A stretch of 64,000 nt of DNA, taken from assembly GCA_028871525.1 (NCBI GenBank), contig JAGWMX010000003.1:1-64000 (forward strand), read 5' to 3'. A model generated the notes under the pieces. That model was not told the origin of the DNA, did not search any database, and was given only the letters and a program-made list of their open reading frames with translations. The stretch comes from Gammaproteobacteria bacterium. GTDB lineage: Bacteria > Pseudomonadota > Gammaproteobacteria > Nevskiales > Nevskiaceae. Position numbers and translations under genes: made by a program. The first letter of the stretch is position 1. Each line of letters begins with the position of its first letter. Shown here in pieces: positions 1-8,558 of the stretch.

Positions 1-311
1 TATGAGGTTTTATCGAATACAGCAGCTGTCGCTATCTTGCTCTCGATCCTCGCGACCAGCCCAGGCAACGGATCAACGGTGACATTGAGAGCGTATGAGC
101 GAGATCCATAGCTTCTCGCTTTTCTTTCCTCTATCGCTCTGCGCGAACTGCCACCATCGTCCTGGGTCTCATCGCTGTGGAATTGAGTAACTTCAATTCC
201 GATCCGCGTATCGCCTATTACTCCAATTACGTCTGGTCGATCGCCTGGCGTGAGTTGAATATCAGAGCATCCAATCGCTTCAAACAGAAGCTTAGTCAGA
301 CTCATTTCCAT
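1..311 (-). CDS. Partial hypothetical protein, PD-(D/E)XK-like
   Basis: An open frame runs from an ATG at 311 leftwards off the window edge, so about 103 N-terminal residues are visible and the C-terminus is missing. In-frame ATGs at 329 and 305 are alternative starts; none has a strong ribosome site. Residues about 26-46 read PDVIGVIG then RIGIEVTQFH, the D...(I)E-x-T arrangement seen in PD-(D/E)XK-fold nuclease-like proteins, although the usual lysine of E-x-K is threonine here. A charged helix (RRAIEERKA) follows. Base composition is lower in G+C than the housekeeping genes to the right, which suggests acquired DNA. The frame reads cleanly as protein, but assignment to a nuclease fold is inference and no function can be given. 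Confidence 0.6.
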   Translation of the reverse strand, partial: MEMSLTKLLFEAIGCSDIQLTPGDRPDVIGVIGDTRIGIEVTQFHSDETQDDGGSSRRAIEERKARSYGSRSYALNVTVDPLPGLVARIESKIATAAVFDKTS

Positions 312-941
312 CTTTTGTTTTTGGTTCATGCGATAGGCGCGAATACTACAAATAAAGATATACATGCTGGCGGAAGCTGACACCGGCCGATCATACGTCG
401 TACTGCCGGCTAAGGGCAATAGATCTCGTAAGGTCAGAAAAAAGTGATGGAAAAACGGAAAAAGGTGACAGATTTATTTATTTCCAACCCAACCTGCGTA
501 AGCGCACGGCTTACCAGAGGACCCGTCGCCACTCGACCAAGACCCGGCCCACGACCGGGGAGAAGTAGGGGCCAGGTCTTTACATGCAAAGTCAAGTCGC
601 CAACGTTCCCGTGCGCGCCGAGTACCAGCCTGCTGCAGCAGTTGATGCCAGCGCCAGCAGCGACAATGCCACGAGACTACGCAACTTCCTTTTGCTCATC
701 CCTATTACTCCTTAAGTTTTTGTTTATGGGCCACCCGGTTTTTGCGACCGGATACATCACTGGCACGGCACACACCGCACGCGGCGTATTCCCACGGATA
801 TATTTTAACGTTTACTCCAGCCCTGATTTACCTATCAAGCTCCGGGTACCGGATCAGCCGTGCAACACGCGGGTCCGACAGACGCAGAGGCGGAGTCGAC
901 TTCTCCGGTTTTTCGAGTCGTTCCCGGCGGCCGCAAACCCG
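312..941. other. Gene-poor accessory stretch with possible transposon scar
   Basis: No convincing gene is seen here on either strand; the ORFs that enter it from the right are antisense shadows of the flavoprotein gene at 942-2093. Composition is lower in G+C than in the genes to the right. Two motifs stand out: an A/T-rich block at about 459-485 (AAAAAGGTGACAGATTTATT) and GGGGCCAGGTCTTTACATGC near 568-588. Similar strings often flank small Y1-type (REP-associated) transposase genes in proteobacteria. This is from memory and was not checked; no transposase remains between them. Confidence 0.3.
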
Positions 942-2093
942 TTACAGGCTGGCCTGTCGGGCCAGGAAGGTCCGCAGCGGGCGGATCTGGCCGACCAGTC
1001 CGAGCCCCTCGCGTCTAAGGATCTTGAACAACGCGTTGTCGGTCCGGTACAGACGTACCAGAGCGTCGGTCAGGGCCATCATCCGCAGCGTATCGGCCTT
1101 GCGCATTCGCGAATAGCGTTCAAGTTGCCGCGCCGCATGCCAGCAGCGCCCAACCGTGCGTGCCTCGACCAACGTTTCGATCAACGCTGTCGCGTCGGCC
1201 AGGCCGAGGTTCAGCCCCTGCCCGGCTAGCGGATGCACCACGTGCGCCGCGTCGCCGACCAAGGCAATGCCGTCTGCGGCATACAGCGGCGCGTGGCGTA
1301 GTCTGAGCGGGAACGCCAGCCGCGGCCCGACTGCGACGATTTCGCCGAGCCGGGACTGGCTGGCTTCGGTCAGCCGCTGCGCGAACGCGCCATCGTCGAG
1401 CGTGAGCAACGACTTCGCCAGCGACGAGTCGGCCGACCAGACGATCGAGCAGCGGCCGTCGGCCAGCGGCAGCAGCGCCAACGGACCGCTCGGCAGGAAG
1501 CGTTGCCAGGCGGTGTGGCGGTGACTGCGCTGCGGCCGGACGTTGGCGACCAGGCCAAGCTGGTCGTAATCCCAGCCGACCGCAACCAGCCCGGACAAGC
1601 GCCGCAGGCTGGATTCCGCGCCGTCGGCGGCCACTGCCAGCCTCGCGCGCAGCTGCAGACCGCCGGCGCACTGCAACGTCAGACCCCGGGCTTGCCGCTG
1701 CATGCTGACCAGTTCGGCGCCCGCGCACAGCACTTGCGACGGCAGACGCCGCAGCAGTGTGCCCAACAGCGCACCGTGGCCGACGATCCAGCCCAGTTCG
1801 GCGCGGCCGACGTCGCCGGCATCGAATTCAAGTCCGTGCCGTGGATCGTTTTCCCAGACCGTCATGTGCGAGTACGGGCACGCGTCGCGCAGCGCATCGC
1901 CGGCGCCGAGACTGCGCAACCAGGCCACCGAGGCCGGCGACAGTGCATAGTAGCGGCGCTCCTCGGCGTCGCTCACGGTCGGCGCGGCGCGATCCAATAC
2001 CCGCACCGTGAAACCCGCCTCGACCCCGGCCAACGCCAGCGCCAGACCGACCGGTCCGGCGCCGGCGACCGCCAGATCGCAGCCGCTGTTCAC
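942..2093 (-). CDS. ubiI: FAD-dependent ubiquinone-biosynthesis hydroxylase (UbiI/VisC type)
   Basis: This is a class A flavoprotein monooxygenase of the UbiH/UbiI/UbiF family, predicted to hydroxylate a polyprenyl-phenol intermediate of ubiquinone synthesis as part of the membrane-associated Ubi complex. Visible are the N-terminal dinucleotide fold GAGPVGLALALAGVEAG (residues ~10-26), the second FAD motif with GDAAH near residue 280, and the conserved HPLAGQGLNLGLAD segment after it. Length (383 aa) is normal for the family. The GTG start at 2093 lies 6 bases past the end of ubiH, so the two are probably co-transcribed. UbiI is preferred over UbiF because of the ygfB-pepP-ubiH-ubiI gene order; position specificity cannot be read from sequence. 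Confidence 0.9.
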   Translation of the reverse strand: MNSGCDLAVAGAGPVGLALALAGVEAGFTVRVLDRAAPTVSDAEERRYYALSPASVAWLRSLGAGDALRDACPYSHMTVWENDPRHGLEFDAGDVGRAELGWIVGHGALLGTLLRRLPSQVLCAGAELVSMQRQARGLTLQCAGGLQLRARLAVAADGAESSLRRLSGLVAVGWDYDQLGLVANVRPQRSHRHTAWQRFLPSGPLALLPLADGRCSIVWSADSSLAKSLLTLDDGAFAQRLTEASQSRLGEIVAVGPRLAFPLRLRHAPLYAADGIALVGDAAHVVHPLAGQGLNLGLADATALIETLVEARTVGRCWHAARQLERYSRMRKADTLRMMALTDALVRLYRTDNALFKILRREGLGLVGQIRPLRTFLARQASL

Positions 2094-2099
2094 CGTCTG

Positions 2100-3713
2100 T
2101 CAGATCTCCGGCGCCGCAGCCAGCGGCAGGCCGAGGTAGCCGAGGTGCTGGCGCGCCACCCGTCCGCGCAACGGCGGCAGCAGGCCGATGCCGAGCAGGC
2201 TCCAGTGGCGCACCTGGGCCAGCCCCGGCAGGCGGTTGGAGAAAGCTCGCACCATCAGATCGGTCAATTCGGCGACGGCGCGCCGATCGGTGCGGCGACC
2301 GGCCGCGTAGTCCTGCAGCAGTTCGCCGGCGCCCGGATCGCCGGCACCGGCCACCCGCTGCGCCAGGGCGGCGACATCGCGCAGACCGAGGTTGAACCCC
2401 TGCGCGGCGACCGGGTGCAGGCTTTGCGCGGCGTTGCCCAACAGCACCACGCGCGGCGCTCGCGTCGCCTCCACCACGCTCTCGGCCAACACCCGGGCCA
2501 GCGGGTAGGTCCAGCGCCGGCCGAGCGCACGGAACCGGCCCAGGCGTTCGCCGAAAGCCTGTTGTGCGGCGTGCAGATAGTCGGATTCCGGCTGCCGCAG
2601 CCGCTGCTCGGCCAGCGCGGCCGGCTGCGTCCACACCAGAGAGGCCGCCGCGTCCAGCCGCCATGCTCCGCTCGCGGCTAAAGGTTTCGGAATCAGCGCG
2701 AGCGGGCCGTCCACGGTGAAGCGCTCGTAGGCCACGCCGCGGTGCGGCCGCGAAAGCTGCACCGCGCTGACGATGGCTTGCTGGCCGTAGTCGCGCGTTT
2801 CGGCGGCGATACCCAGCAGCGACCGCACGCTGGACGCCGCGCCGTCGGCGGCCGCCAGCAGGCGCGTGCGCAGGCGGCGCCGGCCGCAATCGGTTTCGAC
2901 ATCGATCGTGACCGCCGCGGCCGCCGGCTGCACGCCGACCACCCGCGCCGGCACTAGCGTCTCGCAGGTATTTTCCAACTCCCGCCACAGCTGCGCGCCG
3001 ATCGCACGCAGCGGCACGTTGTAGCCGAGCGCCGGCAGCCCCAGCTCGGCGGCGGTGATCCGCAGCACGCCGAAACGACCGCGCTCGGACACATGCGTCG
3101 CCAGAATCGGTTCCGCCTGCGGCCGCAGCCGGTCCCAGAGGCCGAGCGCGGTGAAAATCCTCACCGAAGCATCGTTCAAGGCGATGCAGCGTTCGTCCCA
3201 GCCCGGCCTCGACACGGTGTCCGACCGCAGGTCGGTGGGTGCGGGAGAGGCCGGAGGGCTCGCGCAACAAGGTTCCGTCGAGGCTCCACGGCTGGCTGCC
3301 GCATCCACCGTTGCGGACGCCGCGTCGCGAGCCGGCCTCGACACGGTGTCCGACCGCAGGTCGGTGGGTGCGGGAGAGGCCGGAGGGCTCGCGCAACAAG
3401 GTTCCGTCGAGGCTCCACGGCTGGCTGCCGCATCCACCGTTGCAGTCACCGCGTCGCGAGCCGGCCTCGACACGGTGTCCGACCGCAGGTCGGCGGCTGC
3501 GAGAGAGGCCGGAGGGTTCGCGCAACAAGGTTCCGTCGAGGCTCCACGGCTGGCTGCCGCATCCACCGTTGCGGACGCCGTGTCGCGAGCCGGCGCCGGC
3601 GGCCGCGCCGCTTCGATCAGCGCTACGCGCAGCCGGCCGCCTTTGGCCAGCGCCACCGCCAGGCTGGCGCCGACCAGACCGCCGCCGACGATCACCACGT
3701 CATAGTCGTTCAC
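2100..3713 (-). CDS. ubiH: UbiH hydroxylase carrying a 129-residue triplicated insertion
   Basis: Homologue of 2-octaprenyl-6-methoxyphenol hydroxylase (ubiquinone pathway). It has the FAD motif VIVGGGLVGASLAVALAKGG near the N-terminus, and GNAAQ followed by HPVAAQGFNLGLRD in the C-terminal half. The GTG at 3713 is chosen because GAGGA lies 7 bases upstream and the protein then begins VNDYDVVIVGGG; the frame is open for 17 more codons upstream. The oddity is residues ~42-170: three in-frame copies of a 43-residue unit sit between the strand ending VALIEAARP and the conserved DERCIAL loop, adjoining segments in E. coli UbiH. Without them the protein would be about 408 aa, the usual size. Flanking motifs are intact, so activity is plausible but untested. 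Confidence 0.92.
   Translation of the reverse strand: MNDYDVVIVGGGLVGASLAVALAKGGRLRVALIEAARPPAPARDTASATVDAAASRGASTEPCCANPPASLAAADLRSDTVSRPARDAVTATVDAAASRGASTEPCCASPPASPAPTDLRSDTVSRPARDAASATVDAAASRGASTEPCCASPPASPAPTDLRSDTVSRPGWDERCIALNDASVRIFTALGLWDRLRPQAEPILATHVSERGRFGVLRITAAELGLPALGYNVPLRAIGAQLWRELENTCETLVPARVVGVQPAAAAVTIDVETDCGRRRLRTRLLAAADGAASSVRSLLGIAAETRDYGQQAIVSAVQLSRPHRGVAYERFTVDGPLALIPKPLAASGAWRLDAAASLVWTQPAALAEQRLRQPESDYLHAAQQAFGERLGRFRALGRRWTYPLARVLAESVVEATRAPRVVLLGNAAQSLHPVAAQGFNLGLRDVAALAQRVAGAGDPGAGELLQDYAAGRRTDRRAVAELTDLMVRAFSNRLPGLAQVRHWSLLGIGLLPPLRGRVARQHLGYLGLPLAAAPEI
3204..3590 (-). repeat. Family 1 repeat: three tandem 129-bp units within ubiH
   Basis: Three head-to-tail units of exactly 129 bp start at 3204, 3333 and 3462. 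Units 1 and 2 differ at only a few bases near their end, and unit 3 differs at a few more. Each begins CGGCCTCGACACGGTGTCCG on the plus strand and ends near GTCGCGAGC. Because 129 is 43 codons, the ubiH frame is preserved through all three; each unit encodes a low-complexity Ala/Ser/Pro/Thr-rich peptide containing ASRGASTEPCCA and DLRSDTVSRP. A related single copy is inside queG at 12817-12948 in the same sense orientation. Near-identity of the units suggests recent tandem amplification. Confidence 0.95.
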
Positions 3714-3787
3714 CGCCGCTTCCTCAAGTGCCGCTCCCGGCTCCGCGCCCGCTGCAGCCAGCATGCTCGCCGGCTGCGACCGCCAAT

Positions 3788-5143
3788 TCAGGCGGCGCGG
3801 CGGGCGTCACCGTCACGCCGCGCCTCGCGCATCAGCGCCTCGACCTCGGCGATCGCTTTCGGCACGCCGGCCGTCAGGACTTCGGGCCCGCCTTCGGTGA
3901 CCAGCACGTCGTCCTCGATGCGCACGCCGATGCCATGGAAACACGGGTCCACACCCTGGCTGCCGGGAGCGACGTACAACCCCGGCTCCACCGTCATCAC
4001 CATGCCGGGCGCGAACGGCCGGTGCTTGCCGGCCAGTCTGTAGCGGCCGACGTCGTGCACATCCATCCCCAGCCAGTGGCCGGTGCCGTGCATGTAGAAA
4101 CGCTTGTGCGCCTCGGTCCTGATCAGCTCGTCGACGTCGCCGGACAGCAGCCCCAACGCCACCATGCCCTCGGTCAGCACCCGCGTAGCGACCTGGTGCG
4201 GCCGCCCGGAGTCGTTGCCGGGCTTGAGTTCCGCGATCGCCGCCAGCTGCGCCGCCAGCACCAGTTCGTAGATTTCGCGCTGCGGCCCGCTGTAGCGGCC
4301 GCCGACCGGGAAGGTGCGGGTAATGTCGGCGGTGTAGCCGCGGTATTCGCCGCCGGCGTCGATCAGCAGCAGCTGACCGTCGCGCAGCTCGGCGTCGTTT
4401 TCCACGTAGTGCAGGATGCAGGCGTTGTCGCCGGCGCCGACGATCGAACCGTAACCCGGCTGCATGCCGGCCAGCTCGAACTCGTGGTGGATCTCGGCGG
4501 CCACCTGGTACTCGTGGCGACTCGGCCGGGCGTAGCGCATCGCCCGCAGGTGGGCGCGCGCCGACACCGCGCAGGCGTGGCGGATCTGCCCGAGTTCGTG
4601 CGCAGACTTGATCAGCCGCTGCTCGTGGAGCGTGGCTTCCAGCGCGACGAACGCCGCCGGCGCCGCCGGACCGCGGCGCGACAGCTCACGGATCTGCCGC
4701 ACGCAGGCGGTGATCTCGGCGTCACGCACCGGGTATTCGCCGAGCGTGTAATCGATCCGTTCACGGCCCGCCAGCAACTGCGGCAGCTGTTCGGCGAACT
4801 GGTCGATGGTGAACGCCTGTTCGGCGCCATAGTCACGCACCGCGCCCTCCGGGCCGGCGCGGCGGCCGTCCCAGATCTCGCGCTCGGGGTTGCGCGGCCG
4901 CACGAACAGCAGGTACGTGCCTTGCTTGCGACCGGGCGCCAGCACCGCGATCGCGTCCGGCTCCGGAAAGCCGGTCAGGTACCAGAAATCCGAATCCTGG
5001 CGGAAGCGGTGGTGTACGTCGCGATTGCGAACGGTCTCCCGCGCGGCGGGCACGATGACGATATCGCCGTCACCGACCGTCTGCATCAGACGGGTGCGGC
5101 GGGCGGCGTACTCGGCCAGGTCGGCGGCGGTCGGCAGGGGCAT
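3788..5143 (-). CDS. pepP: Xaa-Pro aminopeptidase P
   Basis: Dimetal M24B metallopeptidase that removes N-terminal residues preceding proline; cytoplasmic. The protein has the N-terminal creatinase-like domain (to ~residue 170) and a pita-bread catalytic domain. Metal ligands are visible in IDAGGEYRGYTADITRTFP (both Asp), HGTGHWLGMDVHD (His), VEPGLY (Glu) and GVRIEDDVLVT (Glu). The 451-aa length matches the family. The start MPLPTAADLAEYAARR aligns with the usual N-terminus. It lies between the ygfB-like gene and ubiH in the order typical of gammaproteobacteria, with short gaps consistent with one operon. Confidence 0.96.
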   Translation of the reverse strand: MPLPTAADLAEYAARRTRLMQTVGDGDIVIVPAARETVRNRDVHHRFRQDSDFWYLTGFPEPDAIAVLAPGRKQGTYLLFVRPRNPEREIWDGRRAGPEGAVRDYGAEQAFTIDQFAEQLPQLLAGRERIDYTLGEYPVRDAEITACVRQIRELSRRGPAAPAAFVALEATLHEQRLIKSAHELGQIRHACAVSARAHLRAMRYARPSRHEYQVAAEIHHEFELAGMQPGYGSIVGAGDNACILHYVENDAELRDGQLLLIDAGGEYRGYTADITRTFPVGGRYSGPQREIYELVLAAQLAAIAELKPGNDSGRPHQVATRVLTEGMVALGLLSGDVDELIRTEAHKRFYMHGTGHWLGMDVHDVGRYRLAGKHRPFAPGMVMTVEPGLYVAPGSQGVDPCFHGIGVRIEDDVLVTEGGPEVLTAGVPKAIAEVEALMREARRDGDARRAA

Positions 5144-5178
5144 GGCAGTCTCGTGGACACGACTGCCGGCATTATCGC

Positions 5179-5730
5179 TCAGTGCAGCGTCGGTGCGGCG
5201 TGGTCCGGCGGCCGGCCGCGCAGTTCCATGAACATCAGTTGCGCGCCGACGCGGATGTACTCCACCAGTTCGGCGTAGGCGCCTTCCTCGACCTCGGCGT
5301 CGTCGCCCTCGCGCAGCGCAGCCCGGGTGAACTCGACGAAATCGCCGACCACTTCCCGCACTTCTTCCGAGCAGCGCTCCAGCTCCAACTCGCTACGCCC
5401 GGCCACGCCGAACAGAAAACCGTCGCACCAGGCCGCCAGTGCCCGTGTCCGCTGGGCCAGCGGCACCTCGTCATCGGGCAGCAGCAGGGTGAGCCCGGCC
5501 TGCGGATCGGCCAACGCAGCGGCGCTGGCATCGCGCAGCGCATCGAGCACCGCGGCGCTGATCGTGTCTCCGGCGACCCGCTCGCCGAGCAGCGTCAGCG
5601 GCCGTACCGCCGGCGTCTGCGCGATGCACAGCGCGCCGCAGATCAGCCCGTGCACTTCCGCCGGCGTCGGCCTTACGCCGAGCTGCGCCAATGCTTCCTC
5701 GACCTGTCGATAACTGGGGGATGCGGGCAT
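5179..5730 (-). CDS. ygfB: YgfB/YecA (UPF0149) family protein
   Basis: A 183-residue acidic, mostly helical protein of the UPF0149 family, normally first gene before pepP-ubiH-ubiI in gammaproteobacteria. Recognisable segments are the N-terminal PTPAEVHGLICGALC, the central LAAWCDGFLFGV, and the C-terminal EVVGDFVEFTRAAL with YAELVEYIRVGAQLMFMEL. The ATG at 5730 gives the standard length; the frame is open upstream but the extra N-terminus resembles nothing. The biochemical role is not settled for the family; in Pseudomonas a member has been linked to AlpA-type antitermination and antibiotic tolerance. It ends 35 bp before the pepP start. Confidence 0.9.
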   Translation of the reverse strand: MPASPSYRQVEEALAQLGVRPTPAEVHGLICGALCIAQTPAVRPLTLLGERVAGDTISAAVLDALRDASAAALADPQAGLTLLLPDDEVPLAQRTRALAAWCDGFLFGVAGRSELELERCSEEVREVVGDFVEFTRAALREGDDAEVEEGAYAELVEYIRVGAQLMFMELRGRPPDHAAPTLH

Positions 5731-5831
5731 CGACGACGCAGCGGCGGGCGGAAATCGATTATAGGTCCGGCGGCGGCGGGCAACCGGGCCGCGCGCCGTG
5801 ATCGGGCTGAACGGCACGCCCGCGAGCGCTC

Positions 5832-5844
5832 TACAATCCGCGCC
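5832..5844 (+). promoter_or_regulatory. Candidate -10 box giving a leaderless argA transcript
   Basis: TACAAT at 5832-5837 matches the sigma-70 -10 hexamer in five of six positions and is followed by seven bases and then the argA ATG. Transcription from it would begin at or next to the start codon. No Shine-Dalgarno sequence is visible before this ATG, which agrees with a leaderless message. The -35 region is poor (around 5807-5813, CTGAACG). Inference from sequence only. Confidence 0.45.
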
Positions 5845-7197
5845 ATGAACGACTCGACCGCCGCGGCAACGGCGAGCACGGGCTTCGTCGCCGCGTTGCG
5901 CGCGGCGGCGCCTTACGTGCACGCCCACAATGGCCGTACCTTCGTCATCGCCTTCGGCGGCGAGGCCTGCGCGCGGCCGGATTTCGAACGGCTGATCTAC
6001 GACATCGCGCTGCTGCACAGCCTCGGCGTCAAGCTGGTGCTGGTGCACGGCGCGCGGCCACAGATCGAAGCCCGGCTCGCCGACCGCGGACTGGCGCCGA
6101 CGCTGGTCGGCGATCTGCGCGTTACCGATCCGCCGGCGATGGACTGCGTCAAGGCCGCGGTCGGTGCGCTGCGCCTGGACATCGAAGCCCGGCTATCGAC
6201 CGGCCTGGCCAGCACGCCGATGGGCGGCGCGCGCCTCAAGGTGGCCGGCGGCAACTGGGTCACGGCGCGGCCGATGGGCGTGCGCGACGGCATCGATCAT
6301 CAGTTGACCGGCGAGGTGCGGCGCATCGACATCACCGCCATCGGCGAACTGCTGGCGGCCGGCCGCATCGCGCTGCTGTCGCCGCTTGGCCATTCGCCGA
6401 CCGGCGAAACCTTCAACCTGCGCGCCGGCGAGGTGGCGCAGGCGGTCGCGGTGGGGCTGGCCGCCGACAAGCTGATCTTCGTGCTGGCGGAAAATCCGGA
6501 TCACTGGACGCTGGCCGCAAGCGCCGGCGACGCCGGACAATTGCCGCTGGCCGAGGCCGAACGGCTGCTGTCGGCAACCGACGATCTGCCGCTGTCGGCC
6601 GAGGACCGCGCGCTGCTGGCCGCGGCGCTGGCCGCCGGCCGTGGTGGGGTCAAGCGCGTGCATCTGCTCGGCGCCGCCGCCGACGGCGCCCTGCTGCGCG
6701 AGCTGTACACCCGCGACGGCTGCGGGCTGATGATCTACACCGACGAAAATTACGAGGCGGTACGCAAGGCCTCGATCGAGGACGTCGGCGGGATTCTGGC
6801 GCTGATCAAGCCGCTGGAGGAAGCCGGCGTGCTGGTGCCGCGCTCGCGCGAGCAACTGGAGCTGGAGATCGGCGATTTCGACGTGATGGTGCGCGACGGC
6901 ACGGTCATCGCCTGCAGCGCGCTGTTCGCCTTTCCGCAGAACCGGATGGCCGAGCTGTCCTGCGTCGCCGTGCATCCCGACTACCGTCGGGCCGGCCGCG
7001 CGGCCGCGCTGCTGGCCCGCGTCGAGACGCGGGCGCGGCAGCAGGGCATCGAAAAGCTGTTTGCGCTGACCACCCACAGTCCGCACTGGTTCATCGAGCA
7101 CGGTTTCGTCGCCGGCGGCATCGGGGAGCTGCCGATGCAGAAACAGCGGATCTACAATTACCGCCGAAAGTCGATCGTGCTGATCAAGGCGCTGTGA
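5845..7197 (+). CDS. argA: N-acetylglutamate synthase (ArgA, kinase-like plus GNAT)
   Basis: Catalyses acetyl-CoA + L-glutamate to N-acetylglutamate, the first step of arginine synthesis. It has an amino-acid-kinase fold (residues ~20-290) with GGEACARPDF and LVLVHGARPQIEARL, then a GNAT domain (~300-450) with AELSCVAVHPDYRRAGRAAALL as the acetyl-CoA loop. The 450-aa length and architecture match ArgA rather than ArgB, which lacks the GNAT domain. ATG 5845 is preferred over upstream in-frame starts because it fits the family N-terminus. It is divergent from the ygfB operon, and its stop overlaps the bioA start by 4 bases (GTGA), suggesting translational coupling. Arginine feedback on the kinase-like domain is known for the family. 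Confidence 0.95.
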   Translation: MNDSTAAATASTGFVAALRAAAPYVHAHNGRTFVIAFGGEACARPDFERLIYDIALLHSLGVKLVLVHGARPQIEARLADRGLAPTLVGDLRVTDPPAMDCVKAAVGALRLDIEARLSTGLASTPMGGARLKVAGGNWVTARPMGVRDGIDHQLTGEVRRIDITAIGELLAAGRIALLSPLGHSPTGETFNLRAGEVAQAVAVGLAADKLIFVLAENPDHWTLAASAGDAGQLPLAEAERLLSATDDLPLSAEDRALLAAALAAGRGGVKRVHLLGAAADGALLRELYTRDGCGLMIYTDENYEAVRKASIEDVGGILALIKPLEEAGVLVPRSREQLELEIGDFDVMVRDGTVIACSALFAFPQNRMAELSCVAVHPDYRRAGRAAALLARVETRARQQGIEKLFALTTHSPHWFIEHGFVAGGIGELPMQKQRIYNYRRKSIVLIKAL

Positions 7198-8558
7198 ACA
7201 ACGCCGAGTTGACGGCGCGCTCGCTGGCGCGGGTCTGGAACCCGTGCACGCAGATGCAGGATCACGAGTGGCTGCCGCTGGTGCCGATCCGGCGCGCCGA
7301 GGGCGTCTGGCTGGAGGATTTCGACGGCCGCCGCTACCTCGACGCGGTCAGCTCGTGGTGGACCAACCTGTTCGGCCACCGCCACCCGCACATCGTCGAG
7401 CGGCTCAAGGCTCAGCTCGATGTGCTCGACCACGTGATCTTCGCCGGCTTCACCCACGAGCCGGCCGTGCGCCTGGCCGAAAAACTGTGCGCCATCGCGC
7501 CGGCCGGGCTGGCGCGCGTGTTCTACGCCGACATCGGCAGCGCCGCGGTCGAGGTGGCGCTGAAGATGAGCCATCACTACTGGCGCAATCTCGGCCAGCC
7601 GCAGAAAACCAGGTTCATCGCCCTGACCGGCGGCTACCACGGCGAGACGCTGGGCGCGCTGGCGGTCGGCGGCACCGGCTTGTACCGCGACGCCTACGCG
7701 CCGCTGCTGATGCAGCCGATCCACGTGCGCTCACCCGACTGCTGCCCGATGGTCGAGGACGGCCGCGCGCCGGGCGAATCCTGGGAAGACTACAGCCGCC
7801 GCGCCTTCCGGCACATGGAACAGGCGCTGGAACGTCACGCCGGCGAGGTCGCCGCGGTGATCGTCGAACCGCTGGTGCAGGCGGCCACCGGCATGCGCAT
7901 GTATCACCCGGTATACCTGAAGCTGCTGCGCCAGGCCTGCGACCGTCACGGCGTGCACCTGATCGCCGACGAGATCGCGGTCGGCTTCGGCCGCAGCGGC
8001 CGCATGTTCGCCTGCGACTGGGCCGGCATCGCGCCGGACTTCATGTGCCTGTCCAAGGGACTGACCGGTGGCACGCTGCCGCTGGCCTGCGTGCTGACGA
8101 CCGATGCCGTCTACCGGGCCTTCTACGACGACTACGCCACCTACAAGGCCTTCCTGCACTCGCACAGCTACACCGGCAATCCGCTGGCCTGCGCCGCGGC
8201 GCTGGCGACACTGGAGATCTTCGAGCAGCAGGACTGGTTGGCGCACAACCGCCGCAACGGTCAGTTGATGTGGAATGCGGTGGCGGATTTATCGCGGCAC
8301 CCGCAGGTGGCCGAAATTCGCCAGCAGGGCATGATCCTGGCGATCGAGCTGGCGAGGAATCCGGAGCGGCGCCAAGCCTACCCGGCCGAGCAGCGCCGCG
8401 GCCTGCGCGTCTACCGGCACGGCCTCGAACGCGGCGTGTTGCTGCGCCCGCTCGGCAACGTGATCTATTTCATGCCGCCGTACGTGATCGACATCGAAGA
8501 GATCGCGCAGATGGCGGCGGCGGCGATCGAGGGCATCCAGCAAGCCACGCGCGACTGA
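7194..8558 (+). CDS. bioA: Adenosylmethionine-8-amino-7-oxononanoate aminotransferase
   Basis: PLP-dependent class III aminotransferase that makes 7,8-diaminopelargonate in biotin synthesis, using S-adenosylmethionine as amino donor. Seen are NPCTQM and VSSWWTNLFGHRHPHI at the N-terminus (substrate pocket typical of BioA), GGYHGETLGALAVGG, HLIADEIAVGFGRSG (PLP-ring aspartate) and LSKGLTGGTLPLA with the Schiff-base lysine near residue 286. Length (454 aa) is slightly longer than E. coli BioA. The GTG start overlaps the argA stop, an unusual pairing of arginine and biotin genes; no other bio gene is in the window. Confidence 0.95.
   Translation: MNNAELTARSLARVWNPCTQMQDHEWLPLVPIRRAEGVWLEDFDGRRYLDAVSSWWTNLFGHRHPHIVERLKAQLDVLDHVIFAGFTHEPAVRLAEKLCAIAPAGLARVFYADIGSAAVEVALKMSHHYWRNLGQPQKTRFIALTGGYHGETLGALAVGGTGLYRDAYAPLLMQPIHVRSPDCCPMVEDGRAPGESWEDYSRRAFRHMEQALERHAGEVAAVIVEPLVQAATGMRMYHPVYLKLLRQACDRHGVHLIADEIAVGFGRSGRMFACDWAGIAPDFMCLSKGLTGGTLPLACVLTTDAVYRAFYDDYATYKAFLHSHSYTGNPLACAAALATLEIFEQQDWLAHNRRNGQLMWNAVADLSRHPQVAEIRQQGMILAIELARNPERRQAYPAEQRRGLRVYRHGLERGVLLRPLGNVIYFMPPYVIDIEEIAQMAAAAIEGIQQATRD

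Noticed and set aside
177-380. 67-codon plus-strand ORF
   Set aside because: It overlaps the minus-strand frame with the IEVT motif, which reads better as protein; no ribosome site.
444-1229. 261-codon plus-strand ORF
   Set aside because: Its second half is antisense to ubiI and the first half has no protein-like features.
1828-3528. 566-codon minus-strand ORF spanning the family 1 repeats
   Set aside because: Out-of-frame shadow of ubiH and ubiI. It is informative only because its repeat part (LREPSGLSRTHRPAVGHRV) matches the queG frame of the element.
3204-3590. CRISPR-like array
   Set aside because: Units are 129 bp, contiguous, without unique spacers, and in an open reading frame.
3239-5278. 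679-codon plus-strand ORF
   Set aside because: Antisense to pepP and ubiH; Arg/Pro/His-rich composition typical of G+C-rich shadow frames, no domain seen.
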